This document shows, piece after piece, positions 7,697 to 14,239 of a stretch of 14,239 nt of DNA (positions within the stretch are counted from its first letter, which is position 1; every line of letters begins with the position of its first letter). The stretch comes from Candidatus Omnitrophota bacterium (GTDB taxonomy: Bacteria; Omnitrophota; Omnitrophia; Omnitrophales; Aquincolibacteriaceae). Below the pieces are notes generated by a model. It had not been told where the DNA came from and did no database searches. It saw nothing but the letters and a program-made list of their open reading frames with translations. The position numbers and the translations under genes are program-made. The stretch covers positions 1 to 14,239 of the forward strand of contig JAHFHJ010000024.1 in the NCBI GenBank assembly GCA_023246985.1, written 5' to 3'.

Positions 7697-8905
7697 ATGA
7701 TCAATACGACTGAAGAGATCCTCCAGGATATTCGCGAAGGCCGCATGGTCATCATGACCGATGATGAGACCCGAGAAAATGAGGGGGATATTGTTTTTGC
7801 CGCGTCCAAGACAACCCCTGCGATGGTCAACTTCATGATGAAATTTGCCCGCGGGTTGATTTGTGTTCCCATGACCGCGGAGCGCATTCAGATTCTGGGG
7901 CTTGATCAGATGAATCCCCACCCCGAAGATCCCATGAAAACGGCGTTTACGGTATCGGTGGACGCGAAGATCGGTATCACGACCGGGATCTCGGCCTACG
8001 ACCGAAATCGCACGATAGAACTTTTGTCAGATTCGACGACCCAGCGCGAAGATCTGGTGATCCCCGGGCATATTTTCCCATTGAACGCGAAAAAAGGAGG
8101 AGTGCTTCGCCGGGCCGGTCACACGGAAGCGGCGGTCGACCTGATGCAGCTGGCCGGCCTTCCTCCCGCGGCGGTGATCTGCGAGATCGTGAATGATGAC
8201 GGTAAAATGGCGCGCCTTGCCGATCTTTTGACATTCGCTAAAACCCACGGGCTCAAGATTGGGACCATTCGGGATCTCATCGCCTACCGTACCAAGACCG
8301 ATCGGCTTATCAAAAAAGTAAGCGAGGCCACGCTCCCAACGAGGTTCGGGAACTGGATCATCAAAATTTATGAGTCGATCCTTGACGGGATGCAGCACGT
8401 GGCGCTCGTTCAGGGTGCGATCGGCGACAAACCGGCTTTGGTGCGCGTTCATTCCGAGTGTTTTACGGGAGATGTTCTGAGTTCTTTGCGTTGCGATTGC
8501 CAGGACCAGCTGCGTGCGGCTATGAACATGATTCAAAAAGAAGGCGCCGGGGTAATCCTTTACATGCGTCAGGAAGGCCGCGGGATCGGTCTTGCGAACA
8601 AGATCAAGGCCTACGACCTTCAGGACAAGCACGGACTTGATACCGTCCAGGCGAATGAGGCGCTGGGTTTTAAACCGGACCTCCGGGATTACGGGATCGG
8701 CGCGCAAATCCTTCATGATCTGGGCCTCTCCAAACTCCGTCTCATGACGAACAATCCCCGCAAGATCGTGGGCCTTGAAGGTTATGGCCTTCAGGTCGTG
8801 GAGCGTATCCCGATCGTAATGCCCTCGAACCCGATGAGCGCAAAATATATGAAGACGAAAAAAGATAAATTCGGGCATATTTTTGACGCGGAGTCCGGAT
8901 CATGA
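7697..8905 (+). CDS. ribBA: Bifunctional DHBP synthase / GTP cyclohydrolase II
   Basis: The 402-residue fusion covers both entry branches of riboflavin synthesis. The N-terminal domain (about 1-203) makes 3,4-dihydroxy-2-butanone 4-phosphate from ribulose 5-phosphate. Its metal/active-site loop is DDETRENEGD (22-31), and PGHIFPL and RAGHTEAAVDL follow. The C-terminal domain (about 205-385) opens GTP. It has the zinc cysteines C255, C266 and C268 in HSECFTGDVLSSLRCDC, then YMRQEGRGIGLANKIKAY, RDYGIGAQIL and TNNPRKIVGLEGYGL. Both halves look intact and the length is typical of RibBA. ATG 7697 has AAAGG at 7684-7688. The competing ATG at 7690 is in another frame. The stop overlaps the ribH start as ATGA (8902-8905), so translation is probably coupled. 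The final Thr in DDET replaces the more common Asp, a minor variation. Confidence 0.98.
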   Translation: MINTTEEILQDIREGRMVIMTDDETRENEGDIVFAASKTTPAMVNFMMKFARGLICVPMTAERIQILGLDQMNPHPEDPMKTAFTVSVDAKIGITTGISAYDRNRTIELLSDSTTQREDLVIPGHIFPLNAKKGGVLRRAGHTEAAVDLMQLAGLPPAAVICEIVNDDGKMARLADLLTFAKTHGLKIGTIRDLIAYRTKTDRLIKKVSEATLPTRFGNWIIKIYESILDGMQHVALVQGAIGDKPALVRVHSECFTGDVLSSLRCDCQDQLRAAMNMIQKEGAGVILYMRQEGRGIGLANKIKAYDLQDKHGLDTVQANEALGFKPDLRDYGIGAQILHDLGLSKLRLMTNNPRKIVGLEGYGLQVVERIPIVMPSNPMSAKYMKTKKDKFGHIFDAESGS

Positions 8906-9405
8906 CGACCTATCACGGGAAAATCGCCGCGGGGAATAAAAAATTTGGGATCGTTGTTTCCCGCTTCAATGAATACATCACCGGTCGTTTATTGAATGGC
9001 GCTCTTACCGTTTTAAGGAAGGCCGGAGCGCCGGACAGGAATATCCAAGTCGTTTGGGTTCCCGGGGGACTGGAAGTCCCGTTCTTCTGTAAAAAGTTGA
9101 GGGCCCAGAAATATTGTGATGTCGTGATCGCTTTGAGCTGCGTGATCCGCGGGGGAACCTACCATTTTGAATGCGTGTCGAATGAGCTGACGCGCGGGAT
9201 CGATCAGGTAGCGCTGGAGACAGGGACGCCGATCGCGACCGGCGTGATCACGGTGGACACTCTGGAGCAAGCGATCGACCGGGCGGGACTCAAGCACGGC
9301 AATAAAGGCGAGCAGGCGGCGTTGGCGGCGCTTGAGATCGCGAGTTTAAATGAGCAGCTGTCCCAAAATGAGAAAATTTCAAAGTCCCGGAAAAAGAAAA
9401 AGTAG
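8902..9405 (+). CDS. ribH: 6,7-dimethyl-8-ribityllumazine synthase
   Basis: This protein joins the butanone phosphate made by RibB to the pyrimidine product of RibD to give lumazine. It has 167 residues, slightly longer than usual because of a basic Lys/Arg-rich tail (SKSRKKKK). The family motifs are present: SRFNEYIT (Phe22 stacks on the substrate in homologues), VWVPGGLEVPF, SCVIRGGTYHFE with the proton-transfer His88, and EQAIDRAG with Arg127. These positions coincide with Bacillus subtilis numbering as I recall it. It is expected to assemble into pentamers or a 60-mer capsid. The start overlaps the ribBA stop by 4 bases. The Lys-rich C-terminus is unusual, and whether it projects into or out of a capsid is unknown. 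Confidence 0.98.
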   Translation: MTTYHGKIAAGNKKFGIVVSRFNEYITGRLLNGALTVLRKAGAPDRNIQVVWVPGGLEVPFFCKKLRAQKYCDVVIALSCVIRGGTYHFECVSNELTRGIDQVALETGTPIATGVITVDTLEQAIDRAGLKHGNKGEQAALAALEIASLNEQLSQNEKISKSRKKKK

Positions 9406-9439
9406 CATTGAAGCAGCGACAACCTGTCTCAGGAGCAAG

Positions 9440-9889
9440 ATGCTTCGCAAAAGAACCCAGGCGCGCGAATGTGCGCTGCAGATCCTTTATCAGTATGAGA
9501 TGAATCCGGAGCCCATCGAAGAGATCCTGAAAAGATTCTGGGTCGAGCAGGATGAGACCTTCGCCGAGGATATCCGGGAATTTGCCCGGAAACTTGCCCT
9601 TGGGACCGTGAAATATCAAGTGGAGATCGACAGGATCCTTGAAAAGTACGCGGACAACTGGGAGCTTTCCAGGATGTCCATGATCGATCGCAATATCATG
9701 CGCTTCGCCGCGTACGAGCTGCTTTATTTGGCCGATGTTCCGCCGAAGGTGACGATTAATGAGGCCGTGAATCTTGCCAAAAAATTTTCCCAAGAAGAAT
9801 CCGGCAAGTTCGTTAACGGCATCCTCGATAAGATCAACCACACCGAGAAACCCATCCATCCAAAGGACCATGACCCTTCCGTCGCATGA
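9440..9889 (+). CDS. nusB: Transcription antitermination factor NusB
   Basis: The 149-residue all-helical protein matches NusB throughout: KRTQARECALQILYQYEM at the N-terminus, then NWELSRMSMIDRNIMRFAAY, DVPPKVTINEAVNLAKKF and GKFVNGILDKI. NusB binds boxA RNA together with NusE (ribosomal protein S10) and supports antitermination on rRNA operons. The gene follows ribH by 34 bases, an arrangement seen in many bacteria where nusB rides in the riboflavin cluster. I chose ATG 9440 because AGGAG (9431-9435) precedes it by 4 bases and the protein then begins exactly where the family does. An upstream in-frame ATG at 9350 lies inside ribH and would add an unrelated basic extension. Confidence 0.96.
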   Translation: MLRKRTQARECALQILYQYEMNPEPIEEILKRFWVEQDETFAEDIREFARKLALGTVKYQVEIDRILEKYADNWELSRMSMIDRNIMRFAAYELLYLADVPPKVTINEAVNLAKKFSQEESGKFVNGILDKINHTEKPIHPKDHDPSVA

Positions 9890-10988
9890 ATTTTGGATGA
9901 AGCGGGCTCTCGCGCTAGCGGAGAAGGGGCGTTTCGGCGTAAGCCCCAACCCGATGGTGGGCGCTTGCGTTGTGAGTCATGGGAAACTCGTCGGTTTCGG
10001 TTTTCATGAAAAATTCGGCAACCCTCATGCCGAACCCCTTGCCTTGGCCAAGGCCGGAAAAAGGGCCCAAGGCGCCACGCTTTATGTGACCCTGGAGCCT
10101 TGCGCGACCTGGCAAAAGACCCCGCCCTGTGCGCCGCTGATCAGGGAGAGGGGGATCCGGAAAGTCGTGATCGGTTGCCTTGATCCCAATCCTTTGAATT
10201 GCGGCAAAGGCGTTCGTTTTCTACGCCGGCACGGCATTGCCGTAAAAATCGGTGTTCTGGAAAAAGAGGTTCGGAAGCAGAATGAAGGATTTTTTAAACT
10301 CATGACCGCAGAGCGGCCGTTCGTGACGCTGAAGATGGCGCAAACTTTGGACGGCAAAATCGCGACGCGCGAAGGGCATTCCCGGTGGATCTCGTCGCCG
10401 CGTTCGCGCAAATTCGTTCATGAACTTCGTGCGGCTCATGATGCGGTACTTGTCGGTAAAAATACCTTCTATCGGGATGATCCCCGGCTCGCCGTTCCTA
10501 AGGGCTCCCGGTCGCTTGCTGCCGGAAAGCCGTGGAAGATCGTGATGATCTCCGCCAAAGCGGGGTCTTTGAAGTCGCGTATTTTTGAGGATAATCGATT
10601 GACGATCCTCGTTTTTCCTGAAAAAGATCTCGGGCGAATTGTCAAAAATGCCGGGGCTCAAAAAGGCGCTAGGATGTTGTTACCGATCAAGGAAAAGCGA
10701 GGCAGGATCGAAGTCCTCGATCTTCTTAAAAAACTCGCGTCCTTGGGCGTGACGCGGTTGCTCGTCGAAGGCGGTGGGGAACTGGCATGGTCCTTTATCG
10801 AGGCGGGTTGCGTGGACCGCGCTTACTGGATCCTTGCTCCCAAGGTGTTTGGCGGCCGCGATGCCAAGACCGCGGTGGAAGGCTTGGGTGTCAAAACGCC
10901 GGATCACGCCTTCCCGTTCCGCGTGACAAAAGTTTCGCGTTCAGGCGAAGACTGGATTTTTGAAGGAATCTTTCCCAAAAATAAATGA
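9870..10988 (+). CDS. ribD: Bifunctional riboflavin-specific deaminase / reductase
   Basis: The 372-residue RibD performs two successive steps on the GTP ring-opening product. The N-terminal deaminase (about 1-145) has the zinc site H53-A-E55 and the pair C78 and C87 in LEPCATWQKTPPC. The start of the reductase (about 149-372) shows TLKMAQTLDGKIAT, then SRWISS, DAVLVGKNTFYRDDPRL and LLVEGGGELAWSFIEAG. The start ATG 9870 lies inside nusB (20-base overlap) with AAAGGA just before it, and the protein then begins in the usual RibD manner (HEFWMKRALALAEKG). ATG 9897 is the alternative. The stretch between the zinc cysteines reads ATWQKTPP, where many homologues have a His-rich H-H/Y-G-R/K-T-P-P sequence. 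The zinc ligands themselves are kept, so activity is expected. Confidence 0.97.
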   Translation: MTLPSHEFWMKRALALAEKGRFGVSPNPMVGACVVSHGKLVGFGFHEKFGNPHAEPLALAKAGKRAQGATLYVTLEPCATWQKTPPCAPLIRERGIRKVVIGCLDPNPLNCGKGVRFLRRHGIAVKIGVLEKEVRKQNEGFFKLMTAERPFVTLKMAQTLDGKIATREGHSRWISSPRSRKFVHELRAAHDAVLVGKNTFYRDDPRLAVPKGSRSLAAGKPWKIVMISAKAGSLKSRIFEDNRLTILVFPEKDLGRIVKNAGAQKGARMLLPIKEKRGRIEVLDLLKKLASLGVTRLLVEGGGELAWSFIEAGCVDRAYWILAPKVFGGRDAKTAVEGLGVKTPDHAFPFRVTKVSRSGEDWIFEGIFPKNK

Positions 10989-11041
10989 GGATCCTGCTCC
11001 GTGAGCACCGCATGACATCCGAATTTATGGGGATGCGGTAC

Positions 11042-11080
11042 AATACCGTTGATCCCTAACATCCCATGGAGAACGGTATT
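11042..11080 (+). promoter_or_regulatory. Inverted repeats in the ribD-ribE gap (possible RNA structure)
   Basis: A perfect 9-base inverted repeat, AATACCGTT (11042-11050) and AACGGTATT (11072-11080), is separated by 21 bases. Just upstream, ACCGCAT (11007-11013) pairs with ATGCGGT (11033-11039). CGGTA (11036-11040) can instead pair with TACCG (11044-11048) across a 3-base loop. The alternatives exclude one another. There is no U-tract after the last arm, so it is not an obvious intrinsic terminator. It could be a processing site, an attenuator, an operator or a repeat remnant. Confidence 0.4.
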
Positions 11081-11202
11081 AAAGATTTTCAGAGATGCAT
11101 TTTATCGAACTGCTCGCAACTGAAACGATGAAGGTTGAGAACACTCTTTCGAAACTACGCGGGAGCACTTTTTAAGCGTTTCTTATCTTTAACGGAGTGA
11201 AT

Positions 11203-11874
11203 ATGTTTACAGGAATTGTTGAAAATCAGGGCAGGGTCTTCAAAAAAGAGGAGCGTGGCGGACAGGTCCGGTTCGGGTTCCGCTTTCAGAAAAAAGAAAA
11301 AGGGTTGAAGGTCGGGGATAGCATTGCCGTGTCGGGGGTGTGCCTGACCGCGGTGCGCGTCAGTCCGGACTTTTTTGAGGTGGATGTGGTGCGTCAAACT
11401 CTTGGAGCGACGACGCTTGGGGGTCTTGCGTTGGGGGATCGGGTTAATCTTGAAAGATCCCTGAAAGTCGGGGCAGGGCTCGGCGGGCATTTTGTGACCG
11501 GACATATCGATGGCCGCGGCACAATCATTAAAATCGAAAAACGGAAGAAGAATACAACCTTGTTCCTGAATGCTTCCAAGGATATAATCGCCCTGCTCGC
11601 GGACAAAGGATCGGTCGCTTGCGACGGAATCAGTTTGACGGTGCAGAAAGTTCGCGGCTCAGTGTTCCAGATCGCGGTGATTCCACATACGCTCAAGGTT
11701 ACCACTTTCGGGATCAAACGAGTGGGTTCCGAGGTCAATCTTGAGGTCGATATTGTGGCGCGTTATCTTCAAAAGTGTTTTTTAAAAGAAAAGTCCCGAA
11801 GAACTTTTTCGTCACGTGTCATTCTCCAGGAGCTCCTCCGGCAGGGGTTTGAGTGGAAAAAAGATTTGAACTGA
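11203..11874 (+). CDS. ribE: Riboflavin synthase (alpha subunit)
   Basis: This enzyme dismutates two lumazine molecules to riboflavin. The 223-residue product opens with the classical MFTGIVE, which decides for ATG 11203 over the in-frame GTG 11197. GGAG (11194-11197) sits 5 bases before the ATG. The two similar lumazine-binding barrels are visible: the first (about 1-95) with GDSIAVSGVCLTAV and VNLERSL, the second (about 96-190) with GGHFVTGHIDGRG, ACDGISLTV, PHTLKVTTF and VNLEVDIVARYL. A C-terminal extension of about 30 residues is Lys/Arg-rich and poorly conserved. The gene is separated from ribD by 214 bases and may have its own promoter, though I found no clear one. Its 3' end overlaps the next gene by 22 bases. 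The symbol ribC is used for the same gene in some species. Confidence 0.97.
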   Translation: MFTGIVENQGRVFKKEERGGQVRFGFRFQKKEKGLKVGDSIAVSGVCLTAVRVSPDFFEVDVVRQTLGATTLGGLALGDRVNLERSLKVGAGLGGHFVTGHIDGRGTIIKIEKRKKNTTLFLNASKDIIALLADKGSVACDGISLTVQKVRGSVFQIAVIPHTLKVTTFGIKRVGSEVNLEVDIVARYLQKCFLKEKSRRTFSSRVILQELLRQGFEWKKDLN

Positions 11875-12257
11875 TCGCTTCTTCCGAGGTTTTGCCGCCT
11901 TTCAGGAAAGAGCTGCGTCATATTCTAGCCCGCGCGGGTTGGGAAAAAAAGACCGCGGAGGAGATCCTTTTGGCGGTGGATGAAGCTTTAACCAATGTGA
12001 TCCGGCATGCCTATCATGGAAATTCCGGCGTGATAACCGTTCTTGTGAAGGTCGTTGACGACCGGATCGAGATCGTGCTGGAAGACCAAGGTGAGAAATT
12101 TGATCCGACCCAGGTGCCGCCCCCGAAACTTCCGCGGCATAAACCGGGCGGGCTCGGAATTCATTTTATCAGAACGATCATGGATGAAATGATCTATGAC
12201 GGCCAAGTCCCGAAAGGGAATCGGCTTCGTTTGATCAAGCGCAAGACTAAAATTTGA
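11853..12257 (+). CDS. RsbW/SpoIIAB-like GHKL ATPase (anti-sigma factor / Ser kinase)
   Basis: This 134-residue protein consists of a single GHKL ATP-binding domain without a sensor or membrane part, the build of anti-sigma kinases. The N-box reads AVDEALTNVIRHAYHG, with E44 in the place of the catalytic Glu and N48 as the Mg ligand. The G1 box is EDQGEKFDP (D78, G80), and the G2 region is HKPGGLGIHFIRTIMD (about 96-111). Such proteins phosphorylate a STAS-domain partner on Ser and, when not bound to it, hold a sigma factor or another target. The start is GTG 11853 with AGGGG at 11843-11847. It lies inside ribE, which suggests translational coupling. The STAS gene follows after 16 bases, so it is the likely substrate. 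No sigma factor gene is seen in the window, so the final target is open. Confidence 0.92.
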   Translation: MEKRFELIASSEVLPPFRKELRHILARAGWEKKTAEEILLAVDEALTNVIRHAYHGNSGVITVLVKVVDDRIEIVLEDQGEKFDPTQVPPPKLPRHKPGGLGIHFIRTIMDEMIYDGQVPKGNRLRLIKRKTKI

Positions 12258-12273
12258 AAAGGGAAGGTGGACT

Positions 12274-12618
12274 ATGAAGATCAGCGTGGTGGGTCAGGGC
12301 GATATCCAGGTGCTGGAACTTTCGGGGGAATTGGATTATCATTCTTCGCCGGAGCTCCGCGAGAAGCTGGCGGAATTGACGGCAAAACAGGCTCCCAAAA
12401 TCCTCATCAATCTGAGCGGCGTCGATTATATGGACAGCTCGGGCATCGCAACCTTTGTCGAGGCGTTCCAGAAGACCAAGCGTTATCAAGGCCGTTTCAT
12501 TCTTGCGGAACTTACCGCCACGGTCCGCAGCGTTTTTGAGATCGCTAAACTTGATAATATTTTCGAAATCGCGCCAACCCTTGCCGAAGCAGCAAGCCGC
12601 TTGGGCTCTAAGACCTGA
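12274..12618 (+). CDS. STAS-domain protein (SpoIIAA-like anti-anti-sigma factor or MlaB-like subunit)
   Basis: The 114-residue protein is one STAS domain: DIQVLELSGELDYHSSPELR, then KILINLSGVDYMDSSGIATF. In SpoIIAA/RsbV proteins the second Ser of DSSG (here S56) is phosphorylated by the partner kinase, and it is intact here. The gene sits between the GHKL kinase gene and the mlaE/mlaF genes, with gaps of 16 and 25 bases. GGGAAGGTGG (12261-12270) serves as ribosome binding site. Two roles fit. One is anti-anti-sigma factor. The other is MlaB, the cytoplasmic STAS subunit that binds and supports the MlaF ATPase in the Mla lipid transporter. The position favours MlaB-like, and the DSSG motif favours a phosphorylatable switch. 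Both may be true. Confidence 0.9.
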   Translation: MKISVVGQGDIQVLELSGELDYHSSPELREKLAELTAKQAPKILINLSGVDYMDSSGIATFVEAFQKTKRYQGRFILAELTATVRSVFEIAKLDNIFEIAPTLAEAASRLGSKT

Positions 12619-12643
12619 CAGAAAGTTCAAGGGAAATTTTTTT

Positions 12644-13444
12644 ATGAAGGAATTCGCAGGAAAAACCGGATACACACTGGTTTTTGTGTTGGCCGGTGTG
12701 GCCCGCCTCTGGGATCTTGGCTCAGCGGTTGCCGGGTACACATTTTCGGCTTTCTTTAAAAAGAAAGTGATTCCTCGCGAAACCTTGTTTCATCAGATGG
12801 TTCTCATCGGCATCGATTCCACCGCGATCGTGGCGCTTGTAGGCGCCTCCGTAGGGACCGTACTTGCCTTGCAGGCTGCTTACTCCCTCAAATCTTTTGG
12901 CGCCATTATGTACACAGGCAGTCTTGTTTGCGTCGCGATGGCGCGTGAGCTGGGGCCCTTGATCGCTTCGATCGTCATCAGCGGTCGTATCGGCGCGCGT
13001 ATGGCTGCTGAGATAGGGACCATGATGGTCCAGGAAGAAGTGGATGCGCTTACGACCATGGGGATTAATCCCATCCGCTATCTGGTCGTGCCGCGATGCC
13101 TTGCGTTGGCCGCCATGCTCCCCTGTTTGACCGTGATCGCGGATATCATGGGGATGTTCGGCGGTTGGGCGATCGGGACGACCGGCCTCGGCATTAATTC
13201 TCATCTCTATATCGCTAAAAGCATCGACGCGTTGGTTTTGAAAGATATTTATACCGGACTTTTGAAGAGTTTTATTTTCAGTATTCTGATTGCGTTGGTG
13301 AGCTGCCATCAGGGGCTTTCCGTTTCCGGAGGAGCGGATGCGGTGGGAAAAGCCACGACCGAGGCGGTCGTGATCTCAATCGTGCTCATCATTGTGGTGG
13401 ACTGTTTGGCAACGGCGGTTATTTACTACGCCTTGCCCGCCTGA
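12644..13444 (+). CDS. mlaE: MlaE-type ABC transporter permease
   Basis: The 266-residue, strongly hydrophobic protein matches the MlaE/TrnI permease family that moves phospholipids or other lipids between inner and outer membrane. The diagnostic stretch is complete: ARELGPLIASIVISGRIGAR, then AAEIGTMMVQEEVDALTTMG and INPIRYLVVPRCLA (residues about 100-155). About five or six membrane segments follow an N-terminal amphipathic region. ATG 12644 has AAGGGAA (12629-12635) 8 bases upstream. An open frame continuing further upstream overlaps the STAS gene and is not used. The ATPase gene follows after 7 bases. MlaD (MCE substrate-binding protein) is expected next, beyond the window. I use the symbol for the family; the substrate is not shown by the sequence. 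Confidence 0.94.
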   Translation: MKEFAGKTGYTLVFVLAGVARLWDLGSAVAGYTFSAFFKKKVIPRETLFHQMVLIGIDSTAIVALVGASVGTVLALQAAYSLKSFGAIMYTGSLVCVAMARELGPLIASIVISGRIGARMAAEIGTMMVQEEVDALTTMGINPIRYLVVPRCLALAAMLPCLTVIADIMGMFGGWAIGTTGLGINSHLYIAKSIDALVLKDIYTGLLKSFIFSILIALVSCHQGLSVSGGADAVGKATTEAVVISIVLIIVVDCLATAVIYYALPA

Positions 13445-13451
13445 GGAATTT

Positions 13452-14239
13452 ATGGATCCCTCTGCGCAATCCGTTATCGAAGTCAAAGAACTTGTGAAAC
13501 GATTCGGGGATCTCACGGTGCTCGACGGCATCAATGTGGCGCTTCCTCGGGGAAAGATCACGGTCATCATGGGGGGCTCGGGATGCGGCAAGACGACGCT
13601 CCTTCGCCATCTGGTCGGTCTTTGTCAGCCGACCTCCGGGGATATCTTCGTGGACAGAGTCAATATCGCCGGCCTCAAAGAAAAGGACATGAATAAAGTC
13701 CGGCGCAAGTTCGGCATGCTTTTTCAGGGCTCAGCGCTCTTCAATTCCATAACGGTTGGAGAAAATGTGGCGGTGCCGCTCAAAGAGCACACGGATCTTT
13801 CTCCCGAGATTATTAAGATCATCGTTCGCGTAAAATTGGAACTCGTGGGGCTGACCGGCTTTGAAGATTTTATGCCGCATCAGATCTCCGGGGGCATGAA
13901 AAAGCGCGTGGCGCTTGCGCGTGCGATCTCACTAGACCCGAGGATCGTCTTCTATGATGAGCCGGGAGCGGGACTCGATCCGATCACCGCGAGCATGATC
14001 GACCGGTTGATCCTGGATCTTAGCAAGAAGCTCAACATCACTTCCGTCGTGGTGTCTCATGAGATGAAAAGCGCGTTCCGCATCGCGGATCAGATCATCA
14101 TCCTTCATAAAGGCAAGGTCCTGCAAGTTGGCACGGCTGAGGAGATCAAGAATTCCAAGAATTCGTATGTTCAACAGTTCATTCAAGGAGAGTCGGAAGG
14201 CGTTATTCCGTTCAAACAAACCAGCGAAGCGTATTTAAA
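13452..14239 (+). CDS. mlaF: MlaF-type ABC transporter ATP-binding protein (3' partial)
   Basis: At least 262 codons are visible, and the frame is still open at the last base. All ABC ATPase motifs are present: Walker A GGSGCGKTT (41-49), Q-loop Q92 in GMLFQGSALF, signature ISGGMKKRVALARA (145-158), Walker B IVFYDEPGAGLDP (165-177, catalytic E170), and H-loop H203 in VVVSHEM. The short GSALFNSITVGENVAVPL segment and DEPGAGLDP are typical of the Mla/Mkl subfamily rather than of import ATPases. It powers MlaE at the inner membrane. The start ATG 13452 is preceded by GAGG (13443-13446) overlapping the mlaE stop. Past the usual core the protein continues with a polar tail (from about residue 240), of which only the beginning is seen. 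Confidence 0.95.
   Translation, partial: MDPSAQSVIEVKELVKRFGDLTVLDGINVALPRGKITVIMGGSGCGKTTLLRHLVGLCQPTSGDIFVDRVNIAGLKEKDMNKVRRKFGMLFQGSALFNSITVGENVAVPLKEHTDLSPEIIKIIVRVKLELVGLTGFEDFMPHQISGGMKKRVALARAISLDPRIVFYDEPGAGLDPITASMIDRLILDLSKKLNITSVVVSHEMKSAFRIADQIIILHKGKVLQVGTAEEIKNSKNSYVQQFIQGESEGVIPFKQTSEAYL

Noticed and set aside
8027..8878. A 283-codon minus-strand frame opposite ribBA
   Set aside because: It is an antisense shadow of a complete, highly conserved gene; its composition is His/Arg/Asp-rich with no recognisable family.
2..14239. CRISPR arrays, insertion sequences, rRNA genes
   Set aside because: No short regularly spaced repeats, no transposase motifs and no rRNA sequence were found. 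The only tandem repeats are the in-frame coding repeats A and B.

Overview
The window looks like part of a chromosome from a Gram-negative (diderm), probably uncultivated bacterium. It has moderate GC, tightly packed genes all on the + strand, an MlaE/MlaF-type lipid ABC transporter (which implies an outer membrane), and a giant secreted-type repeat protein with a glucoamylase-like domain. In my judgement this gene mix is most reminiscent of Candidatus Omnitrophota or relatives. That placement rests on gene style and content, not on a marker phylogeny.

Layout. (1) 2-6271: the 3' part of a giant gene (more than 2,089 codons visible, 5' end outside the window). It encodes a tail plus two copies of a 155-residue repeat (A), five copies of a 166-168-residue repeat (B), one divergent module (C), a roughly 430-residue alpha-helical glucoamylase/GH144-like domain, and two further C-terminal modules. 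(2) 6454-7317: a slipin (stomatin/SPFH) membrane protein. (3) 7318-7696: a 379-base AT-richer spacer with no convincing gene; it ends in a good sigma70-type promoter. (4) 7697-10988: riboflavin genes ribBA-ribH-nusB-ribD, overlapping or closely spaced. (5) 10989-11202: a 214-base gap with inverted repeats. (6) 11203-14239: ribE (riboflavin synthase), a GHKL anti-sigma/serine-kinase-like ATPase, a SpoIIAA-type STAS protein, an MlaE-type permease and an MlaF-type ATPase (3' end cut by the window), all overlapping or within 25 bases of each other.

How they work together. RibBA, RibD, RibH and RibE cover riboflavin synthesis from GTP and ribulose 5-phosphate, apart from the dephosphorylation step, which is often done by a general phosphatase. 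No FMN riboswitch is visible before ribBA or ribE. NusB, a transcription antitermination factor, sits inside the cluster, as in many bacteria. The last four genes look like one functional block. In the classical Mla system the small STAS subunit MlaB binds the MlaF ATPase. Here a STAS protein with an intact phosphorylatable DSSG motif lies directly before mlaE-mlaF, and directly after a kinase-competent RsbW/SpoIIAB-like ATPase. This suggests, as inference only, a phosphorylation switch acting on a lipid transporter, or an ordinary partner-switching module that happens to sit here. The other notable element is the giant protein, whose repeat array shows a visible higher-order duplication.
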